Assembly (NCBI RefSeq): GCF_000090795.2
Contig: NW_003546327.1
Coordinates: 54,950-114,248, forward strand
Length of the DNA stretch: 59,299 nucleotides
Source of the DNA: Amphimedon queenslandica
Taxonomy: Eukaryota; Porifera; Demospongiae; Haplosclerida; Niphatidae
Reading direction: 5' to 3'
Shown here one piece after another: positions 57,911 through 59,299 of this stretch. Numbering within the stretch: the stretch's first letter is position 1; every line of letters begins with the position of its first letter. The position numbers were made by a program, and so were the translations under genes. The notes beneath the pieces were generated by a model that was not told the DNA's origin, ran no database searches, and was given only the letters and a program-made list of their open reading frames with translations.

Positions 57911-58649
57911 TCCTAATAATTATAAATGTTGCATGTGCATTGTAAAATGAATATTGTGTAAACATGATGTCTGCTGGTCTCATGGAAACAGCGAGAGGCT
58001 TGGATAGCTCCGGCTTTGTTTGACTTGCATGCAGGGCTATGATTTGGACTATGAATAATAGAATCTAATGTGAACCATAACAGATACTAAAGAACTCAAT
58101 TTATAAAGAACCTACTGGGCTATAATGGTTGACTAAAAATATTTATGACCAAATAATTATGACATACTATGACCATAGATACCACACCGCTCAGTATTAT
58201 GCTATGTTTACACTAGCTTCTTTAACTGAGTCAGCCCCTGTTTAAAGTGGGCTAGCACAGTTTCATTTGATAGTGTAAACAGTAACCAAACTGAGCTGAA
58301 GTGAGCTGGGCCAAACCAGGCCAGCATGGCTAGTACAGCAGGGCCAGCTCAGTCTGGCTCAGCACGGTTTGGCTCACTTCTGTAGTGTAAACACAGCATA
58401 AATAGTAACCAAAGTGAGCTGGGCCAAACCAGGCCAGCATGGTAAGTACAGCAGGGCCAGCTCAGCCTGGCTCAGCACGGGTTTGGCCCAGTTCCATAGT
58501 GTACACGTAGTATTTAGTCAGGGCTATGATAACCACAAAGTCCGGCGCGCGCCTTTCACAAAGACAGTCCGCGCTACTAGATCTATATTGGTGAGAACGT
58601 GATAATTGTTACTCTAATTTCTAAGAAGTAACTCGGTGAACAAGCCATC
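57911..58649. other. Intergenic with inverted-repeat element
   Basis: No supported gene. Most of it is the element at 58196-58518, with plain AT-rich flank on the left and the PLAC8 promoter on the right. Confidence 0.6.
58196..58518. mobile_element. Inverted-repeat element with partial second copy
   Basis: ATTATGCTATGTTTACACTA (58196) is inverted at TAGTGTAAACACAGCATAAA (58383). The interior has GAGCTGGGCCAAACCAGGCC and GGCCAGCTCAG blocks. 58400-58518 repeats the right half of the unit (GTGAGCTGGGCCAAACCAGG again) and ends TAGTGTACACGTAGTA. GC-rich compared with its surroundings. Confidence 0.75.
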
Positions 58650-59076
58650 ATGTCTGGTTGGGAGCATGGAATATGTGGTTGCTTTGATGACTGCACAATA
58701 TGTAAGTTAATTCTAAATCTAAAAGACTGACATTTTTGTTCCAACACTGATAGGCTTGCTGTCATTTTTTTGTCCTTGCATTCAAATTTATCGCAATGCT
58801 AATGCAATCCCTGATGGAGAACATGGTTGCCTCTTTCTTTGTGGAATGTGCACATTTCTTCATGCTTGCTATAATCGTACCACACTGCGTCATGATATTC
58901 GTGTTCACAAAAATATCAGTGGAAGTCATTGTGAAGACTGGCTATGCACTTACTTCTGTTTCTCTCTTAGTTTAGCTCAAGAATCTCAGGTTAGTCATAG
59001 TAGATGAATTGTTCACTATGTAGTACACTATGTACATTGATAGGAAATGAAGAGTGAGTATATGCTCCGTGAATAG
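58650..59076 (+). CDS. PLAC8-family (cornifelin/FWL) cysteine-rich protein
   Basis: Three exons, 58650-58701, 58754-58989 and 59044-59076, join in frame to 106 residues. The start WEHGICGCFDDCTICLLSFF is the classic PLAC8 opening (W..G.CGCFDDC..C), followed by CPCIQIYRNANAI, a hydrophobic CLFLCGMCTFLHACYNRTTL segment, R..I..NISGSHCEDWLC and CFSLSLAQESQ, then EMKSEYMLRE and stop. The intron-read version would stop at 59007 after QVSHSR; the spliced version restores the family's usual QE.RE-type tail. Family members are small membrane proteins linked to cell growth or ion/metal handling in different lineages; the role here is unknown. Confidence 0.85.
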
Positions 59077-59299
59077 ACTCTACTGTAAAATAATCATGGA
59101 CTTTTTCTCTAAAATAATATAAAATCATTATGTTGTGATACAGCTTTTGGTTTATTAAAAAATTTTTTGTACCTTATACAAATTTTTTTTGATGAATGTG
59201 GGAGTGTTAGTCAAGACAATTAAGTTTAAGGCTCCTCCTAAATATTAAGGCAATATCATAGCAACAACCAAAATGCGTGGGAGTTGTTCTTGTAGTATA
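59077..59299. other. 3' flank, no gene seen
   Basis: AT-rich with no coding signal. Probably the 3' UTR and downstream region of the PLAC8-family gene. Confidence 0.5.

Overview
The window reads as nuclear DNA of an early-branching animal, most likely a compact-genome demosponge such as Amphimedon (an inference, not checked by search). It holds animal genes (a TGF-beta ligand, BLTP2, SIRT4, NIF3L1, GLOD4, UXT, ATP6V0B, UBE2G1). The introns are many and short with GT-AG ends, start codons of neighbouring genes lie 68 to 550 bp apart, and the DNA is AT-rich with dense CT, GT and TAA microsatellites. A 303-base run of N marks a scaffold gap. Exon limits below come from hand translation and matching of codon phase across introns.

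Layout. 1-1884: 3' end of an unrecognised plus-strand gene. 2818-4263 (-): TGF-beta-type ligand, divergent from 4468-4926 (+) UXT. 5488-6111 (-): V-ATPase c'' proteolipid. 6617-7417 (-): unrecognised protein with a C-terminal membrane anchor, whose start lies 68 bp from that of 7486-11740 (+), a PPM1E/F-like phosphatase. 12037-13251 (+): UBE2G1. 13662-15504 (-): RING protein. 15609-33156 (-): one complete BLTP2 (KIAA0100/hobbit) lipid-transfer gene of about 54 exons, which looks at first like many small ORFs. 33372-36033 (+): tandem pair of ubiquitin-like plus RBR E3 ligases with a decayed third fragment. 36434-41383 (-): coiled-coil protein. 41927-42913 (+): SIRT4. 43096-44468 (+): NIF3L1. 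44604-56118 (-): five tandem M14 procarboxypeptidases. 56294-57910 (+): GLOD4. 58650-59076 (+): PLAC8-family protein.

Most of the remaining DNA is repeats. There is a roughly 177-bp satellite unit (a six-copy array in one BLTP2 intron, with scattered copies elsewhere), several families of small inverted-repeat elements, a 354-bp hAT-like element with an exact 8-bp target duplication, and a perfect 56-bp palindrome inserted exactly at a splice donor.

The genes do not form a single pathway. Ubiquitin-related genes are frequent (UBE2G1, a RING protein, two UBL-RBR ligases), but shared function is not shown. The clearest lineage-specific material is the UBL-RBR pair and the carboxypeptidase array, where the specificity residue differs between copies.
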